From NCBI GenBank assembly GCA_031404635.1, contig JANNHY010000010.1, forward strand, positions 1 through 9,001: a DNA stretch of 9,001 nucleotides. Reading direction: 5' to 3'. Positions 1-6,522 of the stretch are shown one piece after another (within the stretch, counting starts at the first letter, position 1; the number at the start of each line of letters is the position of its first letter). The position numbers were made by a program, and so were the translations under genes. The stretch is from JAENVT01 sp031404635 (GTDB taxonomy: Bacteria; Actinomycetota; Acidimicrobiia; Acidimicrobiales; Ilumatobacteraceae). A model generated the notes under the pieces. That model did no database searches and was not told the origin of the DNA. It worked only from the letters and a program-made list of their open reading frames with translations.

Positions 1-17
1 TTCATCGAGACTCTCCT
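1..17 (-). promoter_or_regulatory. Shine-Dalgarno and ATG of a coupled minus-strand gene leaving the window
   Basis: The minus strand reads AGGAGA, six bases, then ATG at 5-3, overlapping the TGA that ends the upstream minus-strand frame. The purine tract, spacing and ATGA overlap together look like a real translational start. Only the first codon and part of the next fall inside the window, so the protein cannot be described. Confidence 0.35.
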
Positions 18-118
18 GCTGCTATGGGGCGGCTGGTGCCCTGCTGCCATGCCTGAGCCGCGTCGCGGCTGAAACCGGCCAGTTGATCGAGCGCGGTGCG
101 CAGCGCCAGGTTGTGCAT
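2..118 (-). CDS. C-terminal fragment of an unrecognised minus-strand protein
   Basis: Read on the minus strand, about 38 residues (from MHNLALRTAL to PIAAGESR) end at a TGA at 4-2. Third codon positions are mostly G or C, as in real coding DNA here. An AGGAGA Shine-Dalgarno-like site (plus-strand 12-17) lies just before the end, and the stop overlaps an ATG (plus-strand 5-3) as ATGA, the usual arrangement for a coupled downstream gene. The open frame continues to 202, but beyond about 118 it is antisense to the iron-sulfur gene and is not credible. There is no ribosome binding site ahead of the Met at 118, so this is the tail of a longer gene cut off at a junction, not a complete small gene. 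The family is not recognised. It could still be a chance open frame over only 117 bases. Confidence 0.4.
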   Translation of the reverse strand: MHNLALRTALDQLAGFSRDAAQAWQQGTSRPIAAGESR

Positions 119-1067
119 GAACTGCTTGCGAGTGTGCCCCAAGGAAGTCAACCTGATCAAGGTGATGCCGGCCGTGCGAGAAGTGGCGGTCACCAACGGC
201 AACGTGCCCGCCGAACTGCAGGACGTGTTCGAGAAGTCGTTCCGCTACGGCAACGCCCTTGGCCAGAACCCAAGGCGCCGCGCCGCGTGGGCCAAGGGGG
301 TCGACGTCCGCGTGCTACCGGACGACCCCTCCCCCGTCGATGTGTTGATGATCGTCGAGGACTACTGGAGCTATCACCCCCGGGGCCAGCAGGCCGCCCG
401 CGCCTTTGCCCAGATCGCCAACGCCTTGGGCGTCGACTGGGCGATTCTCGGCGCCGAGGAGAAGACGATCGGGGACTCGCAGCGCCTGGCCGGCGAGAAA
501 GGATTGTTCGAGTCGCTGATGGACGACATGGTCGCCACACTCGGCCGCTACGAGTTCGCCCGCATCGTCACTCCGGACCCGCACGGCTACAACGCCCTGC
601 GCAACGTGTACCCGACATACGGGCACACCTACGACGTTCTCCACTACACCCAACTGCTCGCCCCGCTGCGCGACCGCATCGAATGGAACCGCTCGCTCGA
701 CTACCAGGTGACGTTCCACGACCCCTGCTATCTCGGGCGGCACAACGGCGAGTACGACGCGCCCCGCCGGTTGCTCGAGTCGATTCCCGGTCTGAGGATG
801 ACCGAGATGGCTCGCTGCCGCGAGAACGGCTACTGCTGCGGTGGGGGCGGCGGCGGCATGTGGCTCGACGGCCTCACCGCCAACCACACTACCGAGCGGC
901 TCTCCGAGCGCCGCGTGAGGGAGGCCGTCGAGACGGGCGCCGACGTCCTCGCGGTGTGTTGCCCGTACGAGGTGTCGCGTTTCGAGGATGCCGCGAAATC
1001 GACCGGCAACGACCAACTCAAGGTGCTCGACATCGTCGAGTTGATGGCCGAGGCGATGTTCGCGTGA
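96..1067 (+). CDS. HdrD/EtfD-like iron-sulfur CCG-domain protein, 5'-truncated
   Basis: The 323 visible residues match the C-terminal half of HdrD/GlpC/EtfD-type oxidoreductases, which move electrons between 4Fe-4S clusters and thiol/disulfide or flavoprotein partners. Residues 7-15 (LCMNCLRVCP region) form a 4Fe-4S motif with C7, C10 and C14, but the expected first cysteine is Ala4. Residues 80-150 are the first CCG-type half, where the usual cysteine pair is replaced (EEKTIGDS). Residues 206-292 are a second CCG half with C211, C241, C247-C248 before a glycine run, and C288-C289-P-Y-E. Residues 7-~120 align with residues 386-~503 of the membrane protein at 7476, its paralogue, which carries a cytochrome b domain and another 4Fe-4S motif ahead of this region. 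No strong ribosome binding site supports the GTG at 96, and stop codons close the frame at 84 and 54. The true N-terminus is therefore probably missing. The stop overlaps the next start by 4 bp. Confidence 0.75.
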   Translation: MRSARLCMNCLRVCPKEVNLIKVMPAVREVAVTNGNVPAELQDVFEKSFRYGNALGQNPRRRAAWAKGVDVRVLPDDPSPVDVLMIVEDYWSYHPRGQQAARAFAQIANALGVDWAILGAEEKTIGDSQRLAGEKGLFESLMDDMVATLGRYEFARIVTPDPHGYNALRNVYPTYGHTYDVLHYTQLLAPLRDRIEWNRSLDYQVTFHDPCYLGRHNGEYDAPRRLLESIPGLRMTEMARCRENGYCCGGGGGGMWLDGLTANHTTERLSERRVREAVETGADVLAVCCPYEVSRFEDAAKSTGNDQLKVLDIVELMAEAMFA

Positions 1068-2083
1068 CAGCCCCGGCGCCGCTGCGGGTGATCGACTTCG
1101 GCGATGCCGCGCCGCTGCGCTCCCAAACGCTGTGGCACGCCGTCGCCTACGGCGTCTCGGGCGGGGCCGCGCCGACGCTGTCGTTCGTGCGGCCGAGCGA
1201 CCCCTATGTCTCGATCGGCTATCACCGACGCCTCGACGAGGTCGACCTCGAAACCTGCGCGGTCAACAGCTGGCCCGTGTACCGGCGGATGATCGGTGGC
1301 GGCCCGGTCTATCTTGACAGCGGGCAGCTCTTCTTCCAGATCACCGTGCCCGTCAAGGCCGTCCCGGCGGCGCGTCGAAGCGCCCTGCGGTGGCTGTTGA
1401 CACCCGCCATCGAGGCCTACCACGCCGCCGGGATTCCCGCCGAGCTCGACGAGCAGCTCGAGATCGTCGTCGGCGACCGGAAGATATGCGGCTACGGCGC
1501 CGGCCAGATCGGCGATGCGGCGATTGTCGCCGGCAATCTGATCATCGACTTCGACCATCACGCCGCCGCCTCGATCCTGCGCGCCCCGACTCTCACCGCC
1601 CGTAACGAACTTGCCCACCTCATCCGCCGCTACGTCGCCGCCACCCCTGCAGATCCGTCGGCGTTCAAGGCTGCCGCCATCGACGCCTACGCGCAGGCAT
1701 TCGGACTGACGCCTCGCGAGGGCGTGCTGAACCCGATCGAGCGCGACCGGCTCGACGAGCTCGACCAGCGATTCCTCTCCCAGACGTGGCTGGAGGGGCG
1801 ATCGCGCCCCGATCCGGTTGCCTGGCAGGCAAAGATCAGGGCGGGCGTGTGGATGTTCGCCGCTACCGAACGGGAGGCCGAGGTGGTCGTCTGCGTCGCC
1901 AACGACCGGGTGCTGCGGGCCCACCTGCAACACGCTGGGCTCAACGGTTCGAGCACGTCACTCGAGGCCGAGCTGGCCGGCCTCACACTCGCCGAGGCGG
2001 CAAGCACCCTCGATCGCTCGGGCGCTGCCGGTCGCAGCCTTGCCAACCTCATCACCCGCGCCGATCCGGGGAGGTCATTGTGA
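1064..2083 (+). CDS. Lipoate-protein ligase A-like protein, divergent copy (LplA/LipB/BPL fold)
   Basis: This 339-residue protein has the biotin/lipoate protein ligase fold. Its probable role is to transfer octanoyl or lipoyl groups to the carrier encoded next. The acyl-pocket signature RRMIGGGPVYLDSG is at 74-87, matching the RRxxGGGAVxxDxGN motif of LplA. Lys140 in GDRKICG matches the catalytic lysine region, and VAGNLIIDFD at 155-164 matches the following strand. Residues 230-310 resemble the LplA C-terminal accessory (LplB) domain, including WLEGRSRPDP and KIRAGVW. The usual Asn-Asp before the lysine motif is not present (QLEIVVGDRK instead), so activity may differ from the second copy at 3521. 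The start is the GTG that overlaps the upstream TGA (GTGA), with a weak GAGG about 10 bases ahead. An open frame reaching back to 83 is out of frame with the real upstream gene and is not coding. Alternatives are an octanoyltransferase or amidotransferase of the LipL kind. Confidence 0.75.
   Translation: MTAPAPLRVIDFGDAAPLRSQTLWHAVAYGVSGGAAPTLSFVRPSDPYVSIGYHRRLDEVDLETCAVNSWPVYRRMIGGGPVYLDSGQLFFQITVPVKAVPAARRSALRWLLTPAIEAYHAAGIPAELDEQLEIVVGDRKICGYGAGQIGDAAIVAGNLIIDFDHHAAASILRAPTLTARNELAHLIRRYVAATPADPSAFKAAAIDAYAQAFGLTPREGVLNPIERDRLDELDQRFLSQTWLEGRSRPDPVAWQAKIRAGVWMFAATEREAEVVVCVANDRVLRAHLQHAGLNGSSTSLEAELAGLTLAEAASTLDRSGAAGRSLANLITRADPGRSL
2068..2074 (+). promoter_or_regulatory. Ribosome binding site for the GcvH-like gene
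   Basis: GGGGAGG lies five bases before the GTG at 2080, inside the end of the ligase gene. It fixes the start of the GcvH-like protein at 2080. The in-frame open stretch reaching back to 1786 lies inside the ligase gene and has no comparable site. Confidence 0.6.
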
Positions 2084-2538
2084 GCGACGAGCACAACGTG
2101 CGCGGATTCAAGGTTTGCCTCGACCGCGCCTATCACCTCGACTTCCACCTGTGGGTGAAGGTCAGCGAAGGCGGCTCGGTGCGTATCGGTATGGATCCAC
2201 TCGGTCTCGACACCGCCGGCACCCTCTCCCAGCTCGAGTTCGCCGACGCCGGAACCATCGTCGCTCGGGGTGAGCCGTTCGGCACCCTCGAAGCCGAGAA
2301 GTTCGTCGGCCCGATCCGTTCGCCGTTGTCGGGCGCGATCGTCGCCGCCAACGCCGAAGTGATGTCCAGTCCGGGCATCTGCGAGCGCGATCCCTACGGC
2401 GACGGGTGGTTCGTGGAGCTGATGCCATTCGACTTCGAAGGTGAACGGGATCAACTCACCGAGGGGACAGTGACGGTCGTCGCCGCCTTCGCCGCCAAGG
2501 TCGACGAATACCGTCGCCAGGGAGTCCTGGCCGAATGA
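2080..2538 (+). CDS. GcvH-like lipoate-binding protein (LbpA-type lipoyl carrier)
   Basis: This is a 152-residue lipoyl-domain protein of the GcvH family. The motif LEAEKFVGPIRSPLSG (70-85) aligns exactly with the lipoylation loop of H protein, placing the modified lysine at Lys74. FHLWVKV (22-28) and PYGDGWFVEL (104-113) are the other H-protein landmarks. A C-terminal stretch of about 25 residues follows the usual end of the fold and may be helical. Glycine-cleavage H protein normally occurs with P, T and L proteins, none of which is in the window. Here the carrier sits among two ligases and two LipS-like enzymes and ahead of EtfAB, which resembles the LbpA proteins of sHdr sulfur-oxidation loci. 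Its inferred role is a swinging-arm carrier of a sulfur or C1-type intermediate, or of electrons. It starts at GTG within GTGA and ends within ATGA, so translation is coupled on both sides. Family assignment is firm; membership of the LbpA subgroup is inferred. Confidence 0.85.
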   Translation: MSDEHNVRGFKVCLDRAYHLDFHLWVKVSEGGSVRIGMDPLGLDTAGTLSQLEFADAGTIVARGEPFGTLEAEKFVGPIRSPLSGAIVAANAEVMSSPGICERDPYGDGWFVELMPFDFEGERDQLTEGTVTVVAAFAAKVDEYRRQGVLAE

Positions 2539-3524
2539 GCGCCGCAATCGGCGCCGCGGTGCGCGAGGCCAACTTCGGCGACCACATCGATTTCTTCGCG
2601 CCCGGTCTCAAGCGCTGGCAGACCAGCGAATGGCGGCCTGACAACCCGCGTCGCTTCATGCCGATCTCGGTCACCGGCGGCAGCTGTGTGCTGCAATGCG
2701 ATCACTGCGAAGCCAAGGTGCTGAAGGGCATGATCTCGGCGCGTTCCGGCGACGAGTTGATGTCGGTCGCGCTCAGGCTCAAGAGCGAGGGAACCGACGG
2801 CATCTTGGTGTCGGGCGGGTCGGGCCGCGACGGTGGGGTGCCGATGGAGGGCCACCTCGACGCGATCGCGCGCATCCGCAGCGAGTTGGGGATGAAGATC
2901 GTCGTCCACTCCGGTGTGGTCAGCCCGCGCCTCGCCGAAGGTCTTGCTGCCGCCGGAGTCGACGCGGTGATGCTCGACATAATCGGCGCCGACGAGACGA
3001 TCCGCGACGTCTACCACCTCGATCTCACGGTCGATGACTTCGACCGGTCCCTCGCATTGCTCGCCGAGGCCGAGCTGCGGATCATCCCCCACATTGTCCT
3101 CGGCATGCATTACGGGCGGTTCCTCGGTGAACAGCGAGCCCTCGAGGTGATCGCCGCCCACCCCGTTTCGACGCTGATCCTTGTGGTGCTCGTGCCGCTC
3201 GTCGGCACACCGATGGAGCACATCCCTCCGCCTCCGTTGCCCGACGTGGTCGACTTCTTCGCCCTCGCCCGCGCCACGATGCCGACGACGACGATCAATC
3301 TCGGGTGCGGACGTCCGATGGGCGACACCAAGGTCGCCCTCGACCGGGCGGCGATCGACCACGGGCTCAACGGGATCGCCTACCCGGCAGAGGGCGCAAT
3401 CGCCTACGCAGAGTCTCTCGGCCTGGAGGCGCGACTGTTCGAATACTGCTGTTCGCTCACCTGGACCGGCGCAGCCGAACAGTCCTACCGCGAGGTGTCG
3501 GTTGCGGTCGGGAGCACGACGTGA
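2535..3524 (+). CDS. Radical SAM enzyme, LipS1/LipS2-type lipoyl synthase component
   Basis: This 329-residue protein has the radical SAM cluster motif C51-x3-C55-x2-C58 (GGSCVLQCDHCEAK), followed by LVSGGSGRDGG (91-101), a glycine-rich SAM-contacting segment. The middle is a typical partial TIM barrel. Further cysteines at 258 (LGCGRP) and 305-306 (EYCC) could contribute to an auxiliary cluster. Annotation pipelines tend to label such proteins biotin synthase-like. The position directly after the lipoyl carrier and before a lipoate ligase points to sulfur insertion into a carrier-bound octanoyl chain, the reaction shared between LipS1 and LipS2. Which of the two it is cannot be settled by eye; it looks more like the partner without the long C-terminal Cys-rich motif. 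The ATG at 2535 overlaps the carrier's stop (ATGA), with AGGGAG about ten bases upstream. It could instead be another sulfur-inserting radical SAM enzyme. Confidence 0.7.
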   Translation: MSAAIGAAVREANFGDHIDFFAPGLKRWQTSEWRPDNPRRFMPISVTGGSCVLQCDHCEAKVLKGMISARSGDELMSVALRLKSEGTDGILVSGGSGRDGGVPMEGHLDAIARIRSELGMKIVVHSGVVSPRLAEGLAAAGVDAVMLDIIGADETIRDVYHLDLTVDDFDRSLALLAEAELRIIPHIVLGMHYGRFLGEQRALEVIAAHPVSTLILVVLVPLVGTPMEHIPPPPLPDVVDFFALARATMPTTTINLGCGRPMGDTKVALDRAAIDHGLNGIAYPAEGAIAYAESLGLEARLFEYCCSLTWTGAAEQSYREVSVAVGSTT

Positions 3525-4639
3525 ACCGCTGGAGATGCATTGCCGACGACGGCGTCGGTGGGGCCGACGGCCTCGCCCTCGACGAGGCTCTGATGGCAGG
3601 GCACGGTCGGGGACACCAGGATGCGCCCATCCTGCGGCTGTACACGTACGCCAGCCACGTCGCGCTATGCGGCCGGTACCAGCACATCGACGCCGAGGTC
3701 GACGTCGAAGCATGCCGGCGAACCGGAACCGACCTCGGTCGCCGACCCACCGGCGGCGGGGCGATCGTCATGGGCGAGGGCCAACTCGGAGTCGCCGTGG
3801 TCACCACTGCGCCGATCGCCGAGCGACCCAAGGATCTGCTGGAGCAGTTCTCGCGCGGCATCATCGCCGGGTTGGCGAAGCTCGGTATCGACGCCCGCTT
3901 CGCCGGGAAAAACGACCTCAAGGTCGATGGCCGCAAGATCGCCGGCCTCGGCCTGTACCTCGACGGCGCCGGGGCCCTGCTGTTCCACTCCAGCATCCTC
4001 GCCGACCTCGATATCCCGTTCATGCTCGAGGTGCTCAACGTGCCGGCCGCCAAACTCGGCGCATCCGGGCCGACCGCGGTGGCCGAGCGAGTTACGACGG
4101 TAAGCCGCGAGACGGGGCAATCCTGGACCGGCGCCTCAGTGCGCGAGGTCGTCGCTCTCGGATTCTGCGAAGCCCTCGGCATCGAGTTGGCCGAGTCGAC
4201 GCCCACCGCGGCCGAGATCGAACTCGCCACCGATCTCGTCACCAGCAAGTACGCCACCGACGAGTGGTGCTTCCAGCGAAGCCCACGAGCCGATGCCAAC
4301 TCCTCGTCGATGATCAAGACACCTGGCGGGCTCGTTCGCGTGTACGTCGCGCTGCAAGGCGACACGATCAAGAGCGCGATGTTCACCGGCGACTTCAACG
4401 AGATGCCGGCGCCGCTGGCCGAGTACGAGTCGATGTTGAAATGGGCGAGGGCCGACGCCGAGGCGCTCGCCGTACTGGCACGAAGCACGTGTGGCGACGA
4501 CACCGGCCTCGGTGTTTCGCCCGAGCAGCTCGCCGCCGCCGTGTGGCAGGCCGCCGAGCAGGCAACGAGACACGGTGTGGCCGCTCCACTGATCGAAGGA
4601 TCGTGCTATTTCCCTGAACCTGGCGGAGCACATTCATGA
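3521..4639 (+). CDS. lplA: Lipoate-protein ligase with fused accessory domain (sLpl/LplA-like)
   Basis: This 372-residue protein is the more canonical of two ligase-like proteins in the operon. LplA activates lipoate or octanoate with ATP and transfers it to a lysine on a carrier. The acyl-pocket motif RRPTGGGAIV is at 74-83. The catalytic segment GKNDLKVDGRKIAG at 129-142 keeps the Asn-Asp pair and places the catalytic lysine at Lys139. LLFHSSILADLD (153-164) matches the conserved strand after it. From about 230 a linker leads to the C-terminal accessory (LplB) domain, with KYATDEW at 243-249, KTPGGLVRV at 266-274 and the TGDF turn at 289-292. Both catalytic and accessory parts are therefore in one chain. 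The GTG start overlaps the preceding stop (GTGA), with GGGAG six bases upstream. It lies between the two LipS-like genes, so the likely target is the GcvH-like carrier. The substrate (octanoate or free lipoate) is not decided by sequence. Confidence 0.85.
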   Translation: MNRWRCIADDGVGGADGLALDEALMAGHGRGHQDAPILRLYTYASHVALCGRYQHIDAEVDVEACRRTGTDLGRRPTGGGAIVMGEGQLGVAVVTTAPIAERPKDLLEQFSRGIIAGLAKLGIDARFAGKNDLKVDGRKIAGLGLYLDGAGALLFHSSILADLDIPFMLEVLNVPAAKLGASGPTAVAERVTTVSRETGQSWTGASVREVVALGFCEALGIELAESTPTAAEIELATDLVTSKYATDEWCFQRSPRADANSSSMIKTPGGLVRVYVALQGDTIKSAMFTGDFNEMPAPLAEYESMLKWARADAEALAVLARSTCGDDTGLGVSPEQLAAAVWQAAEQATRHGVAAPLIEGSCYFPEPGGAHS

Positions 4640-5730
4640 CCACCAAATTGCTACCCATGATCAACACGACACCTGCGGCCCAGGAAAGTCCCGACTGGGT
4701 TCGCATCTCCACCGCCAGCGCCATCGCTCTGCGCTTCAAATCGGGCCAGTTCCCCCGCGACGTCAGCAACGGCGGGATCAACCTCCTGCTCAACTACGAC
4801 TCCGGCTGCCGCTCGGACTGCTCGTACTGCGGCCTGGCCAGAACCAGGCCGGGTGCCTACGCCGACAAATCATTCATCCGCGTCGAGTGGCCGCTGGTCT
4901 CCACCGACGAGCTCGTCGAACGAATGGCCCGTAACGAGGCGAAGCTCGCACGGCTGTGCATTTCGATGGTCACCCACGGCCGAGCGTTCGCCGACACCTG
5001 CGAGATCACCTCGCGGATCGTCGCCGGGGTGCGCACACCGCTGTCGATCCTCGTCGCTCCGCCTACCCTCGACCGTTCACGTCTCGAGACCTTCAAGCGC
5101 CTCGGCGTCGACATGATCGGCATCGGTCTCGACGCGGTCACCGAGGACTTGTTTCGCCGGCACCGCACCGAAGTGCCGTCCGGTGGGGGCCTCAGCTGGG
5201 GCAAGTACTGGGAGATCGTGGACGCCGCCCGCGCCGTGTTCGGGCCATGGAAAGTCAACTGCCACACACTCGTCGGACTCGGTGAGACCGACCACGACCT
5301 CGTCGACACCTTCGTCCGTCTGCGCGACCGCGAGATCCTGTCGTACCTGTTCTGCTTCAACCCGGAGCCCGATTCTCGACTCGGCGAACACCCGAAGTCG
5401 CCCATCGCGCGCTGGCGTCGAGCGCAATTGGCCAAGCACCTGATCGAGACCGAAGGGTTCTGCTTCGAGAACTTTTCGTTCGACGACGGCGGCAACATCG
5501 TCGGCCTCGAAGGGAACGACCAGGTGATCGACGCCGCAGTCTGCAGTGGCGTCCCGTTCATGACCGACGGCTGCCCCGGTAGCAAGGGCGAACCCGGCTG
5601 CACGAGGCCCTACGGCTCCTACCGGCCGTCCGAGCCGACGCGCGATTACCCGTTCTTTCCGAACGACACCGATATGTCCGACATCACCGCCCAGCTCGAC
5701 CTGGTCGCTCTTCGAAGCCCAAAGAGGTAA
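4636..5730 (+). CDS. Radical SAM enzyme with C-terminal Cys-rich motif, LipS1/LipS2-type lipoyl synthase component
   Basis: This 364-residue protein carries the radical SAM motif C58-x3-C62-x2-C65 (SGCRSDCSYCGLAR) and a biotin synthase-like body with SILVAPPTLD (137-146) and NCHTLVGLGETD (208-219). The C-terminal part has C303, C313 and C322 within AAVCSGVPFMTDGCPGSKGE and GCTRPYG. This spacing would suit ligands of a second, sacrificial iron-sulfur cluster of the kind that donates sulfur in lipoyl synthases. It is the second radical SAM gene around one lipoyl carrier, which matches the two-enzyme LipS1/LipS2 route in which each protein inserts one sulfur. I favour LipS1 because of the C-terminal SGxPFxTxGCPG-type motif, but this rests on memory of the family. 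ATG overlaps the ligase stop (ATGA), and CGGAG lies seven bases ahead. The etfB gene begins three bases after its stop. Biotin synthase is unlikely, since no other biotin gene is nearby. Confidence 0.75.
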   Translation: MTTKLLPMINTTPAAQESPDWVRISTASAIALRFKSGQFPRDVSNGGINLLLNYDSGCRSDCSYCGLARTRPGAYADKSFIRVEWPLVSTDELVERMARNEAKLARLCISMVTHGRAFADTCEITSRIVAGVRTPLSILVAPPTLDRSRLETFKRLGVDMIGIGLDAVTEDLFRRHRTEVPSGGGLSWGKYWEIVDAARAVFGPWKVNCHTLVGLGETDHDLVDTFVRLRDREILSYLFCFNPEPDSRLGEHPKSPIARWRRAQLAKHLIETEGFCFENFSFDDGGNIVGLEGNDQVIDAAVCSGVPFMTDGCPGSKGEPGCTRPYGSYRPSEPTRDYPFFPNDTDMSDITAQLDLVALRSPKR

Positions 5731-5733
5731 CCC

Positions 5734-6504
5734 GTGCGCATCGTGGTACTACTCAAGCAAGTGCCTGATCTCGTCGAGGAGTTCGAGATCAACGACGACG
5801 GCAGCGACGTCGATCGGGAGTACCTGACGCTGCTACTCAACGAGTTCGACAACCACGCGCTCGAAGAAGCACTGCTGATCAAAGACGCGACTGGGGCGAG
5901 CGTCGATGTCGTCGGCCTCGATGATTCGGGGATCGACCAGTCGCTCTATTCGGCGCTCGCCAAGGGAGCCGACCGAGCAATCAAGCTCACCGGGTTGGAC
6001 ACGTCGAGCGGCTGGGTCGATTCGCATACTCGCGCAGCGGCATTCGCCGGGTGGCTGGGCGGCGAGACGTTCGACCTCGTGCTCACCGGAGTGCAAGCCG
6101 CCGACGACCTCGACGGGCAGCTTGCCCCGATCCTGGCGGCGATGCTCGACGTACCGCAGTTGTCGGTCGTGGTCGGCATCCAGGCGACCGAAGGCGTCAG
6201 TGTCGATCAGGAGTTCGCAGGTGGTGTCGTGGCCACGCTCGACGTGACCACGCCGGCCGTCATCGGCGTCCAGGCCGCTCGCCAGGCGCCGCGCTACGTG
6301 CCGATCGCCAAGATCCGCCAGGCGCAGCAGGCCGGCGGCATCGAGCAGGTCACGATCCCGCGGCCCGGCGCCGGCGCCGGCCTCACGATCCGACGCATGT
6401 ATCTGCCGGAACAGACCACTCATGCGGAGATGCTCACGGGGTCCGACAAAGAGGTCGCCGGCAAGATCATCGACCTGATCCGCGCCCGCGGATTGCTCAA
6501 GTAG
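5734..6504 (+). CDS. etfB: Electron transfer flavoprotein beta subunit
   Basis: This 256-residue protein has the usual length for EtfB/FixA. The N-terminus MRIVVLLKQVPDL, NEFDNHALEEAL (residues 36-47) and LTGVQAADDLDGQLAP are all family landmarks. EtfB pairs with EtfA to form a soluble FAD heterodimer that carries electrons from flavin dehydrogenases to a membrane oxidoreductase. The GTG start lies three bases after the preceding stop, with AGAGGTAA ahead of it overlapping that stop, so it belongs to the same operon as the lipoate genes. Whether this ETF is the simple or the electron-bifurcating type cannot be judged here. The direct link to a membrane EtfD-like gene favours electron delivery to, or withdrawal from, quinone. 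Confidence 0.92.
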   Translation: MRIVVLLKQVPDLVEEFEINDDGSDVDREYLTLLLNEFDNHALEEALLIKDATGASVDVVGLDDSGIDQSLYSALAKGADRAIKLTGLDTSSGWVDSHTRAAAFAGWLGGETFDLVLTGVQAADDLDGQLAPILAAMLDVPQLSVVVGIQATEGVSVDQEFAGGVVATLDVTTPAVIGVQAARQAPRYVPIAKIRQAQQAGGIEQVTIPRPGAGAGLTIRRMYLPEQTTHAEMLTGSDKEVAGKIIDLIRARGLLK

Positions 6505-6508
6505 TTTG

Positions 6509-6515
6509 CAGGAGA
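6509..6515 (+). promoter_or_regulatory. Ribosome binding site for etfA
   Basis: CAGGAGA sits seven bases before the ATG at 6523, in the 18-base gap between etfB and etfA. It is the clearest Shine-Dalgarno site in the operon and settles the etfA start. Confidence 0.65.
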
Positions 6516-6522
6516 CTTCGAG

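Noticed and set aside
83..1063. A long open frame from 83 continuing in frame into the first ligase gene, as if encoding a 666-residue protein
   Set aside because: The part before 1064 is very Arg/Pro/Gly-rich and lies out of frame over the clear iron-sulfur protein at 96-1067. Ligase homology begins only at about 1064, where a GTGA overlap gives a normal start.
830..1933. Long minus-strand open frames opposite the ligase, LipS-like, ligase and etf genes (for example 830-1933, 1687-2547, 2451-3713, 3457-4503, 5833-6675)
   Set aside because: All lie opposite genes with strong family motifs, none has a credible start or domain, and antisense open frames are expected at this GC content.
2080..2538. 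Glycine-cleavage H protein in a glycine-cleavage operon
   Set aside because: The fold and lysine motif fit, but no P, T or L protein is nearby, and the neighbours are lipoate assembly and ETF genes.
4636..5730. Biotin synthase
   Set aside because: The radical SAM motif and barrel are similar, but the C-terminal Cys-rich extension and the lipoate ligase and carrier neighbours point to lipoyl synthesis; no biotin gene is present.
6361..6382. Short GCCGGC-rich repeat within etfB
   Set aside because: It encodes a Gly/Ala-rich loop (PGAGAG) in the EtfB reading frame and is ordinary for GC-rich DNA, so it is not a separate repeat element.
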